Assembly (NCBI GenBank): GCA_003224235.1
Contig: QHYU01000142.1
Coordinates: 1 to 48,495 of the forward strand
DNA from: Acidobacteriota bacterium
GTDB lineage: Bacteria > Acidobacteriota > Terriglobia > Acidiferrales > UBA7541
DNA length: 48,495 bases
Direction: 5' to 3'
Part shown: positions 16,207 through 25,950 of the stretch, piece by piece
Layout of the letters: every line of letters starts with the position of its first letter
Numbering within the stretch: position 1 is the stretch's first letter
Translations under genes and position numbers: made by a program
The notes under the pieces: generated by a model
Seen by the model: only the letters and a program-made list of their open reading frames with translations
Database searches by the model: none
What the model was told of the DNA's origin: nothing

Positions 16207-18633
16207 TTACCGGCACTGCGCGATTTGCGGTCGAGAGACCTCGAACTCCGAAAAGGTAGGCACATAAGCGTTTTCGTCCTGAAGGATGAGCTGGGCCGCG
16301 ATTGATGAGCCCGAAAAAAACCGAAGTTCGACGCGGCGCACCTGATCGTCCGGGACATATGCAATGTCAGCCTTGCCGAGATTTTCATGAGTTTTCGAAT
16401 CCACCACAGCGAGCATCAGGGAACCGGCGCGCAGGCGCACGTCCAGGCTGGCAACATAACATGTTTCTTTGGCGACATGCAGGGGCTGAGAGACGAGTTG
16501 CCCCGCGTATTGCGTGACAGCGCTTTTCACGTGCACACCCGTCCCCGTGGTAGCGTAAGTTGAGGCGCTGCTCCGGCCCCAGGTCTCCAGTGTCGGCAGC
16601 GGCTGCCACGCTGGCCCGGATCCCGGATCAAGGATTGCAAGTGATGGCCTTGTGCCCCGCTCGCCCTCAAAATAGACCGGCTCGGAGGAAAGCGGGACTG
16701 AGTCTGGATCTACTGCGAGCCGATTGCCATATAGATCGATGAAACGGATTCCGGCTGTCCGAGAAATCCGCACCCGGGCGCCTGCTACGACGCTCCACAG
16801 TGCCCCCACAGTCCCCTGGGGTGTATCCCAAGCGAGTGCGTAGACGTTAGGACCGGAGGCCAGCTTCATAGCAACCCTAGCTTCCGAGAGCAGCGAGGCC
16901 ATATTCGCGTAGGCAGAGAGCGTATCCAGATGCAATTGCGGGCGCTGGCCGTGGTAGAAAGGCGCGTGGAGGAAATAGGGAACATTCCGAGCGAGCGAGA
17001 GCAAGTTGACCCGTACAACGAATTCGGCCTGCGTGTGCTCGTCGATTCCAGGAGCATTGATGCTTGGCCCTCCACGGGGGCCCATGATCCAATTTGCCTC
17101 GGTGCTCCAGATCGGATTGTTGCGGCCGTACAAGGCAATCAGGTTTGCGAGGGCATCGATCCGACCCGAGTAATCAAACACGCCGTCTTTTTCTTCCGGC
17201 GGGGTGCCTTGATAGGGATGCAGCGATACGTAGTCGAGCTTGCCGAGCAGACCTGCATCGATGAGTCGCTTGTCGTACAGAAGCCAGGCATACGTTCCCG
17301 TCGAGCAGCACACAAGCTTGCTGGTCGGATCGACCGCTTTGACTGCATCCATGGCCGAGTCGAGCAGTTTCAGGTCGGACTGCTGGTCTGCTTGATTCAT
17401 CGCCGAATAGTATTTGACGTCAATTTCGTTGAAGACGTCCCAATGGTCGACTTTCCCGTGGAGATGGCGGACTGTTTCGGCGACGAACCGCTTCCAGGAA
17501 GTGTAGAACTCCGGGCTCGGGGCGCCGGCCCAGACAGGAGACGTCTCTCCGAGGACGCAGAGCACTCGCATACCCTGGCGGCGATAGGCATCCACCACCG
17601 CATCGATGCGTGAAAAGTCATATTCTCCCTGGTTCCGCTCCACGATCGACCACCGCACGTAGACCCGCCCCCACTTTGCTCCCCACAAGCTGGCGTATTC
17701 ATCGGCCAGCCAGAGGAATCCGCTCGTCGAGATGTGCACACCGAAATTGTTCTTGATGGTTCGGGAAAGGTCCACATCTGGTGCGATCGCCACTCGGAGG
17801 GATCTTCGAAAGACGGTTCTCCCTGCGACACGTTCCTCGATCTCGACCTGGGCCGGTCCTCTCCACGAAGGGGCAGACCAATTTGTCGTACCGCTCGCCA
17901 CACCCGGGGCCGCGAGCCGAAGTGGAACATCTAGGGCCTGTGATGAAACCGCTGCACTACCCTGTTCTGGCTGGATGCGGATAGCTACATTCGCGTGAGT
18001 GGCGTCCCCACTGAAGTAGGCGCTGATCGGAACTGGCTCACTTGGCCGAAAGACATGGAACAATAAATGTCGGGGCAGAGGCAAGAATTCCACATAACCT
18101 TCGCCAGGCCTTAGCCGATAACTCGACATGGCTGGTCGCTTTGCTTCCGAAAAGGCGGCCTGCAAGAGGTAAAAGGGAGCCCCGCTGAACTGGGCGTCGG
18201 AAACGATCGCTAGCTTGGTGCCGCCCGCGGTAGGAACTGAGAACTCTATGGCCGGCGTTGTATGGTCCATCAGCGCCTCTAATGTCTGTTTTCCATTTAC
18301 GAGAAATCGTACCCGGATGCGGTTGAAAGCGGCCGGCTGTCCTTGGGGTACCGGCAGTCGGCCGTATTCTCCGAATACCAGAAGTCCGAAAAAACTGGCC
18401 TCTCCTTGGGGAATCGCGTACGTTACTTCCGATTGCGCCAAGAAGCGAATGGCTGTCCCCGCCGAGGACCCGGGCAGAACAAAATTTCTGACGATCTGGG
18501 GGGTGGCTTGCTGATTGGGGTCGCGGGCTCGAACCGATTCAGGCGCGAGCGTTTCCAGAGGTGTCGTTGCCTGAACCACCAAGGGATAAGACAGCAGCAG
18601 GAGAGTCGCGGGAAGGGAGATTCGTCTGAGCAC
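16207..18633 (-). CDS. Secreted clan GH-A (GH39-like) glycosidase with NPCBM-like module
   Basis: The 808-residue protein starts at GTG 18633 without a strong ribosome site. A signal peptide covers about 1-22 (LPATLLLLSYPLVVQA). Residues about 50-160 resemble an NPCBM-type carbohydrate-binding module (AIRFLAQSEVTYAIPQGEAS, FLVNGKQTLEALM). Residues about 290-620 are a TIM barrel: WGAKWGRVYVRWSIVE, then WDVFNEID with the acid/base Glu403 after Asn, LDYVSLHPY, and IWSTEANW with the candidate nucleophile Glu512. A beta-rich C-terminal part follows. Clan GH-A enzymes retain configuration and hydrolyse beta-glycosidic bonds. In an exopolysaccharide operon such an enzyme may trim polymer in the periplasm or release it. 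The substrate is unknown; GH39 is the best guess, with other clan members possible. Confidence 0.8.
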   Translation of the reverse strand: MLRRISLPATLLLLSYPLVVQATTPLETLAPESVRARDPNQQATPQIVRNFVLPGSSAGTAIRFLAQSEVTYAIPQGEASFFGLLVFGEYGRLPVPQGQPAAFNRIRVRFLVNGKQTLEALMDHTTPAIEFSVPTAGGTKLAIVSDAQFSGAPFYLLQAAFSEAKRPAMSSYRLRPGEGYVEFLPLPRHLLFHVFRPSEPVPISAYFSGDATHANVAIRIQPEQGSAAVSSQALDVPLRLAAPGVASGTTNWSAPSWRGPAQVEIEERVAGRTVFRRSLRVAIAPDVDLSRTIKNNFGVHISTSGFLWLADEYASLWGAKWGRVYVRWSIVERNQGEYDFSRIDAVVDAYRRQGMRVLCVLGETSPVWAGAPSPEFYTSWKRFVAETVRHLHGKVDHWDVFNEIDVKYYSAMNQADQQSDLKLLDSAMDAVKAVDPTSKLVCCSTGTYAWLLYDKRLIDAGLLGKLDYVSLHPYQGTPPEEKDGVFDYSGRIDALANLIALYGRNNPIWSTEANWIMGPRGGPSINAPGIDEHTQAEFVVRVNLLSLARNVPYFLHAPFYHGQRPQLHLDTLSAYANMASLLSEARVAMKLASGPNVYALAWDTPQGTVGALWSVVAGARVRISRTAGIRFIDLYGNRLAVDPDSVPLSSEPVYFEGERGTRPSLAILDPGSGPAWQPLPTLETWGRSSASTYATTGTGVHVKSAVTQYAGQLVSQPLHVAKETCYVASLDVRLRAGSLMLAVVDSKTHENLGKADIAYVPDDQVRRVELRFFSGSSIAAQLILQDENAYVPTFSEFEVSRPQIAQCR

Positions 18634-18678
18634 CGGACGCAGGATAGCCCAAGGATCAGCTGAATGGGGGGATTTCCC

Positions 18679-21180
18679 TCAGAAGAGCACGCGCCTCAGC
18701 GTAAAGATTTGCAAATCTTGCGGAGCGGACACAAATGACCAGCCATCCGACAAGTAAACGCTCGCGGACCAAGTTGTTGAGTCTTCCGGCTGTACTTGCA
18801 GCAACGTACCGGAATTCGAAATTGTTGCCGTCTCGAGCTGGTTGGAGAAGCGGAAGAGATAAACTCCTGAAACTCCAACCACCACATTCTCGGTCTGTAA
18901 CGTGGGAAAGTCGTCCGGCGGATTATTGGCGATATCGGCAAGCGAGCCATTTGGAGGAACCACATTCAAATACAGAAGAACCGGATCCATATAGTAGTTC
19001 GTCAGGAAGTAGGTGCCGTAGCTGGTGACCGGTCTTACGGCGATGGAGCTGAACTGCCGGCTTAGGACGTACTGGCTGATGTCCTCGACAGACTGTCCCC
19101 GGCGGGTGGCGTCGTCAGAATAGGTCACGCCAAACGTGGGATCGGCGACCGCCCATTTTCCCCAGAATGGATCATAGTATTCGGTAAGCGTGTGGGCATC
19201 GAATGAGGTCCCATTAAAGGTAATAACTCGAAGGCGCGCTGAAATGTGATTCTGATACAGCAGCTCTGTCAACACCGTAGCATAATCTAGGCATGTTGCA
19301 TTGGTAATGCCTCTGGAAGCGACCTGACTAGTCAAAGGAGAACCAGCAAGAGGCTTATTTGTAGGTCCCTCGGTCATGCCGCGGACCTGCGCGGTAAGAT
19401 TCTGAACTGTCTGGTAGAAATTGGTTTGGTCCGGAAGGTTGCCCGGTGCAGTCTGGAACGTGGTATCGGAAATATACCAACGGGCATTTTTTTTCGTCCA
19501 CAGGCGAGCAAAATAGTTCTGGCCCGGTACGAGGCCCCAAACAGGGATCGAAGTGTTGCTCACCTCGCCGCTATTGAAGACATCTTTTGCGCCCGGTGTG
19601 CTGCCCACATAGAGATAGTACGCGCCCACGTTGGGGACTGCGTTCCAGGTGAACGGGACGTAGGGATCCACGTTGACGGCGTCATCTTGAGGGTAGCTGA
19701 GTCTGGCAATCCCGCTGCCAGCTTGGAAGGTGCTGTCTCGATAATTCCAGGCACCGGCCTTTTTTGTCCATAGGCGGACATAATATTGGGTGCCGGAGAC
19801 AAGCCCTGTGACGGCAGCGCTTGTAACCGTTGTCTCTCCGCCGTCGTAAACATCCTTTGCGCCGCGTGCACTTCCGACATAGAGATAATAAACCTGAGCA
19901 TCCAAAATCGATGTCCAGCTGAAAGCCACCGTTATATCGACGTCGACGGCTTTGTCGGCCGGGTAAATCAGCGTTCCGATGCCTGTCCCCGTAACGAAAG
20001 ACGAGTCAGCGTATAGCCAGCCGCTTGATTTCTTAGTCCACAAGCGGACGTAGTAGGTCTTTCCGGCGACTAGAGAGGATACCGACCAACTGCTTGCCTT
20101 CGTTTCCCCACTGTCGCCAACATCCTTTCCCCCCAGTGTAGTTCCGACGTAGAGGTAGTATGTGATCGCGTCTGGTACGGTCGACCAACTGAGGGTCAGG
20201 TTCGGGTCTACGGCAGTGGCCTTGTCTTGCGGATAGATCAGCCGCGCGATTCCAGTTCCGGTATAAAAGGTGCTGTCAACATAACTCCACACGCTCGCTT
20301 TCTCAGTCCAGAGCCGAACGTAATATTTCTGGCCTGTGCGGAGACCGGGAACCTTTCCGTTCGTGTTCAACGTGTGTCCGCTGTCGTACACGTCTTTTGC
20401 CCCCATGCTGCTTCCCACGTAGAGGTAATACGCCTGCGCATCTGCTACCGCTGTCCAGCTGAACGGCAGGTGAGGGTCTACATCGACCGCGTTGTCTTGC
20501 GGCTGGATAAGCCGGGCAATCCCCGTGCCCGTGCGGAAAGTACTATCAACGTATTTCCAGATTCCAGATATCTCTGTCCAAAGTCGAACATAGTATTGCG
20601 TGTTGGCAGAAAGGCTAGTTACGAGCAGGCTGGTCTGATTAGTTGAGCCACTGTCATAGGCGTCCTTGGCTCCCACCGAAGTGCCCACGTACAGGTAAAA
20701 CGCCTGGGCCTCCGAGAGCGAGGTCCAACGGAAGGTCACATAGGGATCGATGTAGGTTGCGTTTTCCTGCGGATACAGAAGAAAGGCGATTCCAGTTCCG
20801 GCTGTAAACGCGCTGTCCACGTACCTCCATACGCCCCCATATCTTGTCCAGAGGCGGACGTAGTACTGCTTGCCGGACACCAGGCCGGGCACCCGGATCG
20901 TGGTAACAGCAAGCTCGCCGCTGTCGTAGACGTCTTTCATCCCCGCGGTGGTCCCGACGTAAAGATAGTAAGCATCCGCACCCGAGACTAATGTCCACCC
21001 AAACGGCTTCGAAGGGTCCACGTTGACGGCGTTGTTCGGGGGAAAGACAAGAGTTGAGACATTCGTCGGGTTCTGGCCGAACGCTGGGGGAGCGAACCCG
21101 AGAGGCAGGCTCAAGAACAACACTAGAATTACAAAGTTTCGGCTTCGCCATGGCTGAAACAGATGGCCTAGCAGGGCCAT
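18679..21180 (-). CDS. Secreted protein with six Fn3-like repeats and a transglutaminase-like domain
   Basis: I place the start at ATG 21180, with GGGGGA upstream; an ATG at 21210 adds ten residues but has no ribosome site. The 833-residue product has an N-terminal hydrophobic signal segment (NFVILVLFLSLPLGFAPPAFG). Residues 41-580 are six exact 90-residue repeats of fibronectin-III-like type, each carrying variants of PxDNAVDVDP, FSWTxVxDAQAYYLYVG and YYVRLWTK. Residues about 600-700 resemble the transglutaminase/protease core, with Cys630 (TNATCLDYA), His663 (FDAHTLTEYYD) and Asp680 (WAVADPTFG) in the order of the catalytic triad. Such domains hydrolyse or cross-link amides. The place in the operon suggests a role outside the cytoplasm in binding or attaching the polymer; that is inference. 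Confidence 0.78.
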   Translation of the reverse strand: MALLGHLFQPWRSRNFVILVLFLSLPLGFAPPAFGQNPTNVSTLVFPPNNAVNVDPSKPFGWTLVSGADAYYLYVGTTAGMKDVYDSGELAVTTIRVPGLVSGKQYYVRLWTRYGGVWRYVDSAFTAGTGIAFLLYPQENATYIDPYVTFRWTSLSEAQAFYLYVGTSVGAKDAYDSGSTNQTSLLVTSLSANTQYYVRLWTEISGIWKYVDSTFRTGTGIARLIQPQDNAVDVDPHLPFSWTAVADAQAYYLYVGSSMGAKDVYDSGHTLNTNGKVPGLRTGQKYYVRLWTEKASVWSYVDSTFYTGTGIARLIYPQDKATAVDPNLTLSWSTVPDAITYYLYVGTTLGGKDVGDSGETKASSWSVSSLVAGKTYYVRLWTKKSSGWLYADSSFVTGTGIGTLIYPADKAVDVDITVAFSWTSILDAQVYYLYVGSARGAKDVYDGGETTVTSAAVTGLVSGTQYYVRLWTKKAGAWNYRDSTFQAGSGIARLSYPQDDAVNVDPYVPFTWNAVPNVGAYYLYVGSTPGAKDVFNSGEVSNTSIPVWGLVPGQNYFARLWTKKNARWYISDTTFQTAPGNLPDQTNFYQTVQNLTAQVRGMTEGPTNKPLAGSPLTSQVASRGITNATCLDYATVLTELLYQNHISARLRVITFNGTSFDAHTLTEYYDPFWGKWAVADPTFGVTYSDDATRRGQSVEDISQYVLSRQFSSIAVRPVTSYGTYFLTNYYMDPVLLYLNVVPPNGSLADIANNPPDDFPTLQTENVVVGVSGVYLFRFSNQLETATISNSGTLLQVQPEDSTTWSASVYLSDGWSFVSAPQDLQIFTLRRVLF
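19441..21060 (-). repeat. Six tandem 270-bp coding repeats
   Basis: The DNA encodes six consecutive 90-codon units with no spacer (boundaries every 270 bp from 21060 downwards). Protein identity between units is moderate and the nucleotide copies have diverged, so the array is old and should not be slipping actively. Confidence 0.85.
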
Positions 21181-21393
21181 GAGAAATCCCCCAGAGGTTT
21201 TCGCAGGCATGACAGCCTGTGGAAAGATGGAGTTCCTTTGGGACTCTCCCTTCCCAGTTCACCATGCTAAACAGACAGCGGATCTTAGTCATTGGTACGG
21301 CGGTTCTAAACCGTATGGGACAAAAGTACTGCGTTTGCCGAGATAGTTAGGAATTGACTCTCTCGAACCTTTCGTTGAGTGTCGAGCGCTTAT

Positions 21394-22209
21394 CTAGCTC
21401 ACATTCTTCGCCCAGCGTGCCTTCCAGGCCGAAGCGAGATCAGTAAGTACGAGCCAGATAAAGGCCGAGTTAGTTTCCAGATACCGGCGCCAGAGGCGGC
21501 CAGGTTCTTGGAGCAAGCGATAGAACCACTCGAGACCAGAGCGCTGCATCCAGACTGGTGCCCTCCCGACGACGCCAGCTAGGACATCGAAACTGCCGCC
21601 CACTCCCTGGCACACCGCCACGCCCAGCCGGGGAAGGTTGCGGTCGCCCCAAAACTCCTTGTGAGGCGTGCTCATGCCCAATAAAATCAAGTCGGCCCCG
21701 CTGGCATTGATCTCCCGCGCGAGGATCTCTTCTTCGGATTCTTGGAAATAGCCATGGTGAAACCCGACCACCTGGACTCCCGGATAGCGGCGCTCGATCT
21801 CCACAACTGTGCGGGTGACAACCTCCCGGCGGGCGCCCAGCAAATAAACCCGGTAACCGCGTTCTGCCGCCGCCCTCAGCATCCTCTCCATCAGATCGGT
21901 ACCGTTGACTCGGCCTGGAAGTGGCCTGCCCAACAGCCGGGATGCCCAGACAACCGGAACACCATCGGCAAGAAGCAAGTCGGCTCGCTCCAGAACGTCA
22001 CGCAGCGCCGGGTGCTGACGGCAGCGGACCACCTTTGCCGCATTCACAAAAACTACGTGGGTTCGAATCCTAAGCTCCAGCCGGTAACAGAGTTCCTTCA
22101 CGGCCTCCTCAAGCGACAGTTTATCCACCGGGCAGCCGGCCACACAGATGCGCGCGGGAGTATTGGCGCCCCCTCTGATTTTTTCCGCGAGATCAACTGA
22201 TGAGGACAT
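21394..22209 (-). CDS. WecG/TagA/CpsF-family glycosyltransferase
   Basis: The start is ATG 22209, with GAGAAGGAA upstream, overlapping the previous gene by 17 bp; 271 residues. Family segments appear in order: CVAGCPVDKLSLEEAV, HVVFVNAAKVV, LLLADGVPVVWASRLLG, RVNGTDLMERML, GYRVYLLGARREV, and GADLILLGMSTPHKEFW. These enzymes (GT26) add N-acetylmannosamine or ManNAcA to the lipid-linked primer on the cytoplasmic face. That agrees with wecB at 15-16 kb. The 213-bp gap to the Fn3-repeat gene (21181-21393) shows no gene. Confidence 0.92.
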   Translation of the reverse strand: MSSSVDLAEKIRGGANTPARICVAGCPVDKLSLEEAVKELCYRLELRIRTHVVFVNAAKVVRCRQHPALRDVLERADLLLADGVPVVWASRLLGRPLPGRVNGTDLMERMLRAAAERGYRVYLLGARREVVTRTVVEIERRYPGVQVVGFHHGYFQESEEEILAREINASGADLILLGMSTPHKEFWGDRNLPRLGVAVCQGVGGSFDVLAGVVGRAPVWMQRSGLEWFYRLLQEPGRLWRRYLETNSAFIWLVLTDLASAWKARWAKNVS

Positions 22210-24403
22210 TACCGGGTTCCTTCTCGGCCGCAACCGGTACGGTGGTGGTTGGACAAAGGAGAATGGCGCTGCCAGCGGCAATCGCCTCTTCGATGGCAAA
22301 AGTAGCTTCCGTCACCTCACAAAGTTGATCGAAAGGAATCGGAGACTCTTGGCCGGTAATCATTGCCTTGAGAGTTCGCTCGAGTTCTTCTCGGTGACCT
22401 TTGTCCTGCTTGGATCTCACGCACCGGGTCTTTCCGTTCCTCGTCAGTTCGAGAGTGCGGAAGTCTTCCAGGCGGGCGATTCCTCCTTCACAGAAAACTT
22501 CGTAGTACTCCTTTGCGACTGCTCTATCCCCGTTAGCAAGGTAAAGCAAGTTAGTAAGCGAGCCGTCGCGAAATGAAAGGGTTACCGCGACATTGTCGCG
22601 GCTGTAACGCCATCCATCGGGAAGGGCGGCCGCCCACACCCGTTCGATCGGCACGCCAATCAGGGAGCGAGCCCAGTCAACAAAGTGGCAGAGCTCGCCG
22701 ACGATGCGGCCACCGCCACTTTTCTGCTGCGTCCAATGGTCGCGCGGCAAGAACCCGGCATTTATGCGGACATGAATCATCATCGGTTCTCGACGCTTCG
22801 AGAAGAAGCTTCGAAGCTGGCCCGTCAGAGGGGCGAATCGGCGGTTGAAGCCAACCATGAGGAATGGCGAGCCATTCGCTTTCTTTTTCCGCTCATAAAT
22901 GCTACGAATCTCCTCCAACTCTCCCCGGCGGGTTGCAAGCGGCTTTTCCACGAAGACGAGTTTGTTGTCCGAAATCGCAGCGGCCACGTAAGATACGTGA
23001 CTGTCATGACGGGAAAGGATAAAGACCGAGTCGATATCCGGGTCCTGGAGCAAAGCGGAAGGTGTCTGCGTTCGTGCGAAGCCAAACCCTCTCCGTGCGG
23101 ACTCAGCTGCTACACCCGAAGCGGTGGCCACGGATTCTAGGACAACGTTCTTCGCCGATCGCAAAGATGGAAAAATCGCCTCCCGTGCAAAACCTCCCGC
23201 ACCGATGCAGCCCACACGAAGTGTCCCCGAGATGGAATTCCTTTCTGCCCTTTTGGAGACGGGAGTTAAAGCGGGCTCGACGGGGAGTACCGCTGGGTAT
23301 TCTAGAAGCGCAGTGTAAGCGCGCCATTCTCGCAGATCCTCGTAGGCCTGGACCGCCTTCTCCATCGGATAACGTTGCTCCAACAGTGGAGCTACATCGA
23401 TGGCCCCACTTGCGAGGAAATTTAGAAACGCTTCCATGTTTCGCCTTTCCGTCCAGCGGACGTATCCGACCGGATAATCTTTGCCCTCCTCTTCGTACTG
23501 GGGGTCGTACCGGCCTGGGCCGTAGGACCGGGAGCACACAATCGATAGCTCTTTGGCATAGGCGATTCGCCGCGATATCCCCATTCCCACGTCGCCGACA
23601 ATGACAATGCGGCCTCGATCGCGGGTGATCCTGCCCGCCAGTTCGATAGGTTCGGAGGAAGGAGTCGCGGCGGTCAGAATCACCACGTCGACCCCATCCG
23701 GTGAAAATTCTCGGACGGCATCCTGAATCTGGGGATCACCGGCGACCAGACCTTTCTGAGCGCCAAGCATGGCAGCCTGTTCGGCTCGCCTGGCATCGGC
23801 ATCGATTGCAATAACCCGGCAGCCGGCCGCTCGCGCCAATTGGACCGTAAGGACGCCTACCAATCCTGCTCCGATTACGGCTACGCTTTCTCCAAAGGTC
23901 GCTTGGCTCTGGCGCAGGCCCTGAACCGCAATTGCCCCGATCGTCGTGAGGGCGGCTTGTTCTAGAGGCACCTTTTCCGGCACGGAAACTGCCAGATTGC
24001 GCGGAATGAAGTCGACTTCTGCGTGGTTGGCGTAACCAGCACCTCCGCAGGCTACGCGATCCCCTGGCCGAAATTCGGTAACCCCCAAGCCGGTGGCGAT
24101 GATGATTCCGGCACAGCTATATCCCAGCGGCGAGAGGTTGTCCAAGCGCGACCGAACCTTATGGTAGGCAGCCCAGACCCCATTGGCTCGGGCATAGTCG
24201 ATGACTTGCTGAACTAGATCGGGGCGCTGCAGCGCCTTCCCCATGAGCGACTTCTGTCCCGCTTCCAGTTTTGCGCGCTCCGTGCCTGCGCTAATCACGG
24301 AGAAGTGCGTCCGGACAAGAATCCCGCCGGCCCGCAATTCGGGCTCGGGAGTCTCGTAAACACTAACTTGCCCTGAGCGTGGATCTTCCAGGATAGCTCG
24401 CAT
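22193..24403 (-). CDS. Bi-domain oxidoreductase: MDR dehydrogenase fused to Gfo/Idh/MocA
   Basis: The 736-residue cytoplasmic protein starts at ATG 24403 after AGGATCC. Residues 1-365 are a medium-chain dehydrogenase/reductase: VRTHFSVISAGTERA, LGYSCAGIII, GDRVACGGAGYANHAE, and the Rossmann motif VAVIGAGLVGVLTVQLA. Residues about 390-715 are a Gfo/Idh/MocA unit: LRVGCIGAGGFAREA, SRHDSHVSYV, FVEKPLA, VGFNRRFAP and GGGRIVGELCHFVDW. Such two-domain proteins recur in exopolysaccharide clusters next to heparinase II/III genes, as here (three genes upstream); a role in making or oxidising a nucleotide or lipid-linked sugar is likely but not established. The next gene overlaps by 17 bp, so the two are coupled. 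Confidence 0.9.
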   Translation of the reverse strand: MRAILEDPRSGQVSVYETPEPELRAGGILVRTHFSVISAGTERAKLEAGQKSLMGKALQRPDLVQQVIDYARANGVWAAYHKVRSRLDNLSPLGYSCAGIIIATGLGVTEFRPGDRVACGGAGYANHAEVDFIPRNLAVSVPEKVPLEQAALTTIGAIAVQGLRQSQATFGESVAVIGAGLVGVLTVQLARAAGCRVIAIDADARRAEQAAMLGAQKGLVAGDPQIQDAVREFSPDGVDVVILTAATPSSEPIELAGRITRDRGRIVIVGDVGMGISRRIAYAKELSIVCSRSYGPGRYDPQYEEEGKDYPVGYVRWTERRNMEAFLNFLASGAIDVAPLLEQRYPMEKAVQAYEDLREWRAYTALLEYPAVLPVEPALTPVSKRAERNSISGTLRVGCIGAGGFAREAIFPSLRSAKNVVLESVATASGVAAESARRGFGFARTQTPSALLQDPDIDSVFILSRHDSHVSYVAAAISDNKLVFVEKPLATRRGELEEIRSIYERKKKANGSPFLMVGFNRRFAPLTGQLRSFFSKRREPMMIHVRINAGFLPRDHWTQQKSGGGRIVGELCHFVDWARSLIGVPIERVWAAALPDGWRYSRDNVAVTLSFRDGSLTNLLYLANGDRAVAKEYYEVFCEGGIARLEDFRTLELTRNGKTRCVRSKQDKGHREELERTLKAMITGQESPIPFDQLCEVTEATFAIEEAIAAGSAILLCPTTTVPVAAEKEPGNVLIS

Positions 24404-24429
24404 TTTTGGATCCTAAATTTGAGTTTTGC

Positions 24430-25920
24430 TCAGACCCCGCGCGCGGCGAAGACGAAAGTATGAAGCAGAATGGCGAGGTCCATGGAAAAGTTGCGATTTC
24501 GGATGTAGTAAAGATCATATTCGATGTTTTCGTGCATGAGGAAATTCCGGTCCGCACTCAGCTGCCATAGACCGGTGATTCCTGGCTTCACCTGAAGCCG
24601 CTGCCGCTGCAACCAGTTGTATTGCTCGACGATGAACGGCATCTCAGGTCGTGGTCCCACCAGCGACATCTCGCCCTTAATCACGTTGAGCAGCTGCGGA
24701 AGCTCGTCTAAACTCGTCCGTCGAAGAAATTGACCGAATGGCGTAATCCGGGGGTCTGCTGAGGTTTTCGGAGAGTATGCGTAAGGAGGAGCATCAGTAT
24801 GCATGGTTCGGAGTTTATAGAGCATGAAAAGTTTTCCATTCTGTCCGACACGTTGTTGCACAAATAGGGCGGGCCCGGAGGAGGTTATGCGAATGATTAA
24901 GGCAATGAAGAGCAGGAGGGGCGCCGTAAGAAGTAGAAGGGCTAGGGACAACGCCAGATCGACGAACCGTTTCGAATAATCGTAGCTGCTTCGGCTCTTT
25001 GGTCCCTCAAACGAAGCCAACAGCAGGCCGTCCAGATTCATGTAATTGATCCAGTAATCCGAAGGAGCAAAATGCTGGGGTACGAAGGAAATGGCCGCAT
25101 CGGCTGCGATCGCTTCCTTAGCGATCTCAGAGAACCTGTCACGAGAGATCGAGGGATCCGCGATAACGACCATCTCGGCATCGTACTGCCACAGGAGCTC
25201 CTGAGTCAGCGGCCCCGCCAAGACCGCGGCGGAACGACGCGGTCGATACGAGGACTCGAAAATCGTCGTGCCAATCCGCGCTAGCTCGTCGTCTACAATA
25301 GCAATCGGGTCGAGCCCCAGCTTGGGCGATCTAACGAGTACCGAGAAAATTCTGCGGCCGGTAGGACCCGCGCCATAAAGAACCACCTTTCGCATGCCAT
25401 ACCCCCGGATGTGCAGTGCACGGATCGCACGAATGAGGAATTGCTTTTCTGCAATCAGGAAGACTGGCACAAGTAAGAATGCGAAGACGATCATCCAGCG
25501 AGACAGCAGATAGCTGGTAAAGAAGGTGATGGAGAAAGCGGCGAGGAAGACTTGTGAGGAAACGCGAAGAACGCGCTCCGTCTCTTTCACACGCAGCAGG
25601 CTGCTGTCGCGACGGTATGCGCCGTTCCGCTCCAGCAGCCAAACACCCACGCATGCAAATGCAAACGCGACGCCGAGAACGGCTGTTGGCGAGTACTGAA
25701 TCCGCTTGCCCAACTGGAGAGAGTGGTATGCGAAATAGGCGCACAGAACCGCGGCCACGATTGTCGCCAAATCGGCGAGGATTTCACAGCCGGAGACAAT
25801 TTTGTCGAACCGAGCCTTGACCCATAGTTGGCTCTGTGCCTTCTTGGCGGACACTGTTGGCGAAAAAACCTCAGGAATCGGGGCACTAACTGATTCTCTT
25901 GCCCGAAAGGAAGTTGTCAT
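24430..25920 (-). CDS. Undecaprenyl-phosphate sugar-1-phosphate transferase (WbaP-type initiator)
   Basis: The 496-residue membrane protein starts at ATG 25920 with TGAGGT five bases ahead. It has four N-terminal membrane segments (about 50-140), a nucleotide-binding-like middle domain (MRKVVLYGAGPTGRRIF, VIADPS), a fifth segment (LALSLALLLLTAPLLLFIALI), and the catalytic C-terminus: QQRVGQNGKLFMLYKLRTM, SLDELPQLLNVIKGEMSLVG followed by PRPEMPF, and KPGITGLWQL. It transfers a hexose-1-phosphate, usually glucose or galactose, from a UDP sugar to undecaprenyl phosphate, the first step in building the repeat unit at the inner face of the membrane. It sits mid-operon, 26 bp from the bi-domain oxidoreductase. 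Confidence 0.95.
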   Translation of the reverse strand: MTTSFRARESVSAPIPEVFSPTVSAKKAQSQLWVKARFDKIVSGCEILADLATIVAAVLCAYFAYHSLQLGKRIQYSPTAVLGVAFAFACVGVWLLERNGAYRRDSSLLRVKETERVLRVSSQVFLAAFSITFFTSYLLSRWMIVFAFLLVPVFLIAEKQFLIRAIRALHIRGYGMRKVVLYGAGPTGRRIFSVLVRSPKLGLDPIAIVDDELARIGTTIFESSYRPRRSAAVLAGPLTQELLWQYDAEMVVIADPSISRDRFSEIAKEAIAADAAISFVPQHFAPSDYWINYMNLDGLLLASFEGPKSRSSYDYSKRFVDLALSLALLLLTAPLLLFIALIIRITSSGPALFVQQRVGQNGKLFMLYKLRTMHTDAPPYAYSPKTSADPRITPFGQFLRRTSLDELPQLLNVIKGEMSLVGPRPEMPFIVEQYNWLQRQRLQVKPGITGLWQLSADRNFLMHENIEYDLYYIRNRNFSMDLAILLHTFVFAARGV

Positions 25921-25950
25921 GAGTGACCTCAGAAAGTTGCTGGAGATTGA

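Noticed and set aside
19441-21060. Tandem array suggestive of CRISPR or satellite DNA
   Set aside because: The 270-bp periodicity is coding: six Fn3-like units in one frame, with no conserved short repeats or spacers.
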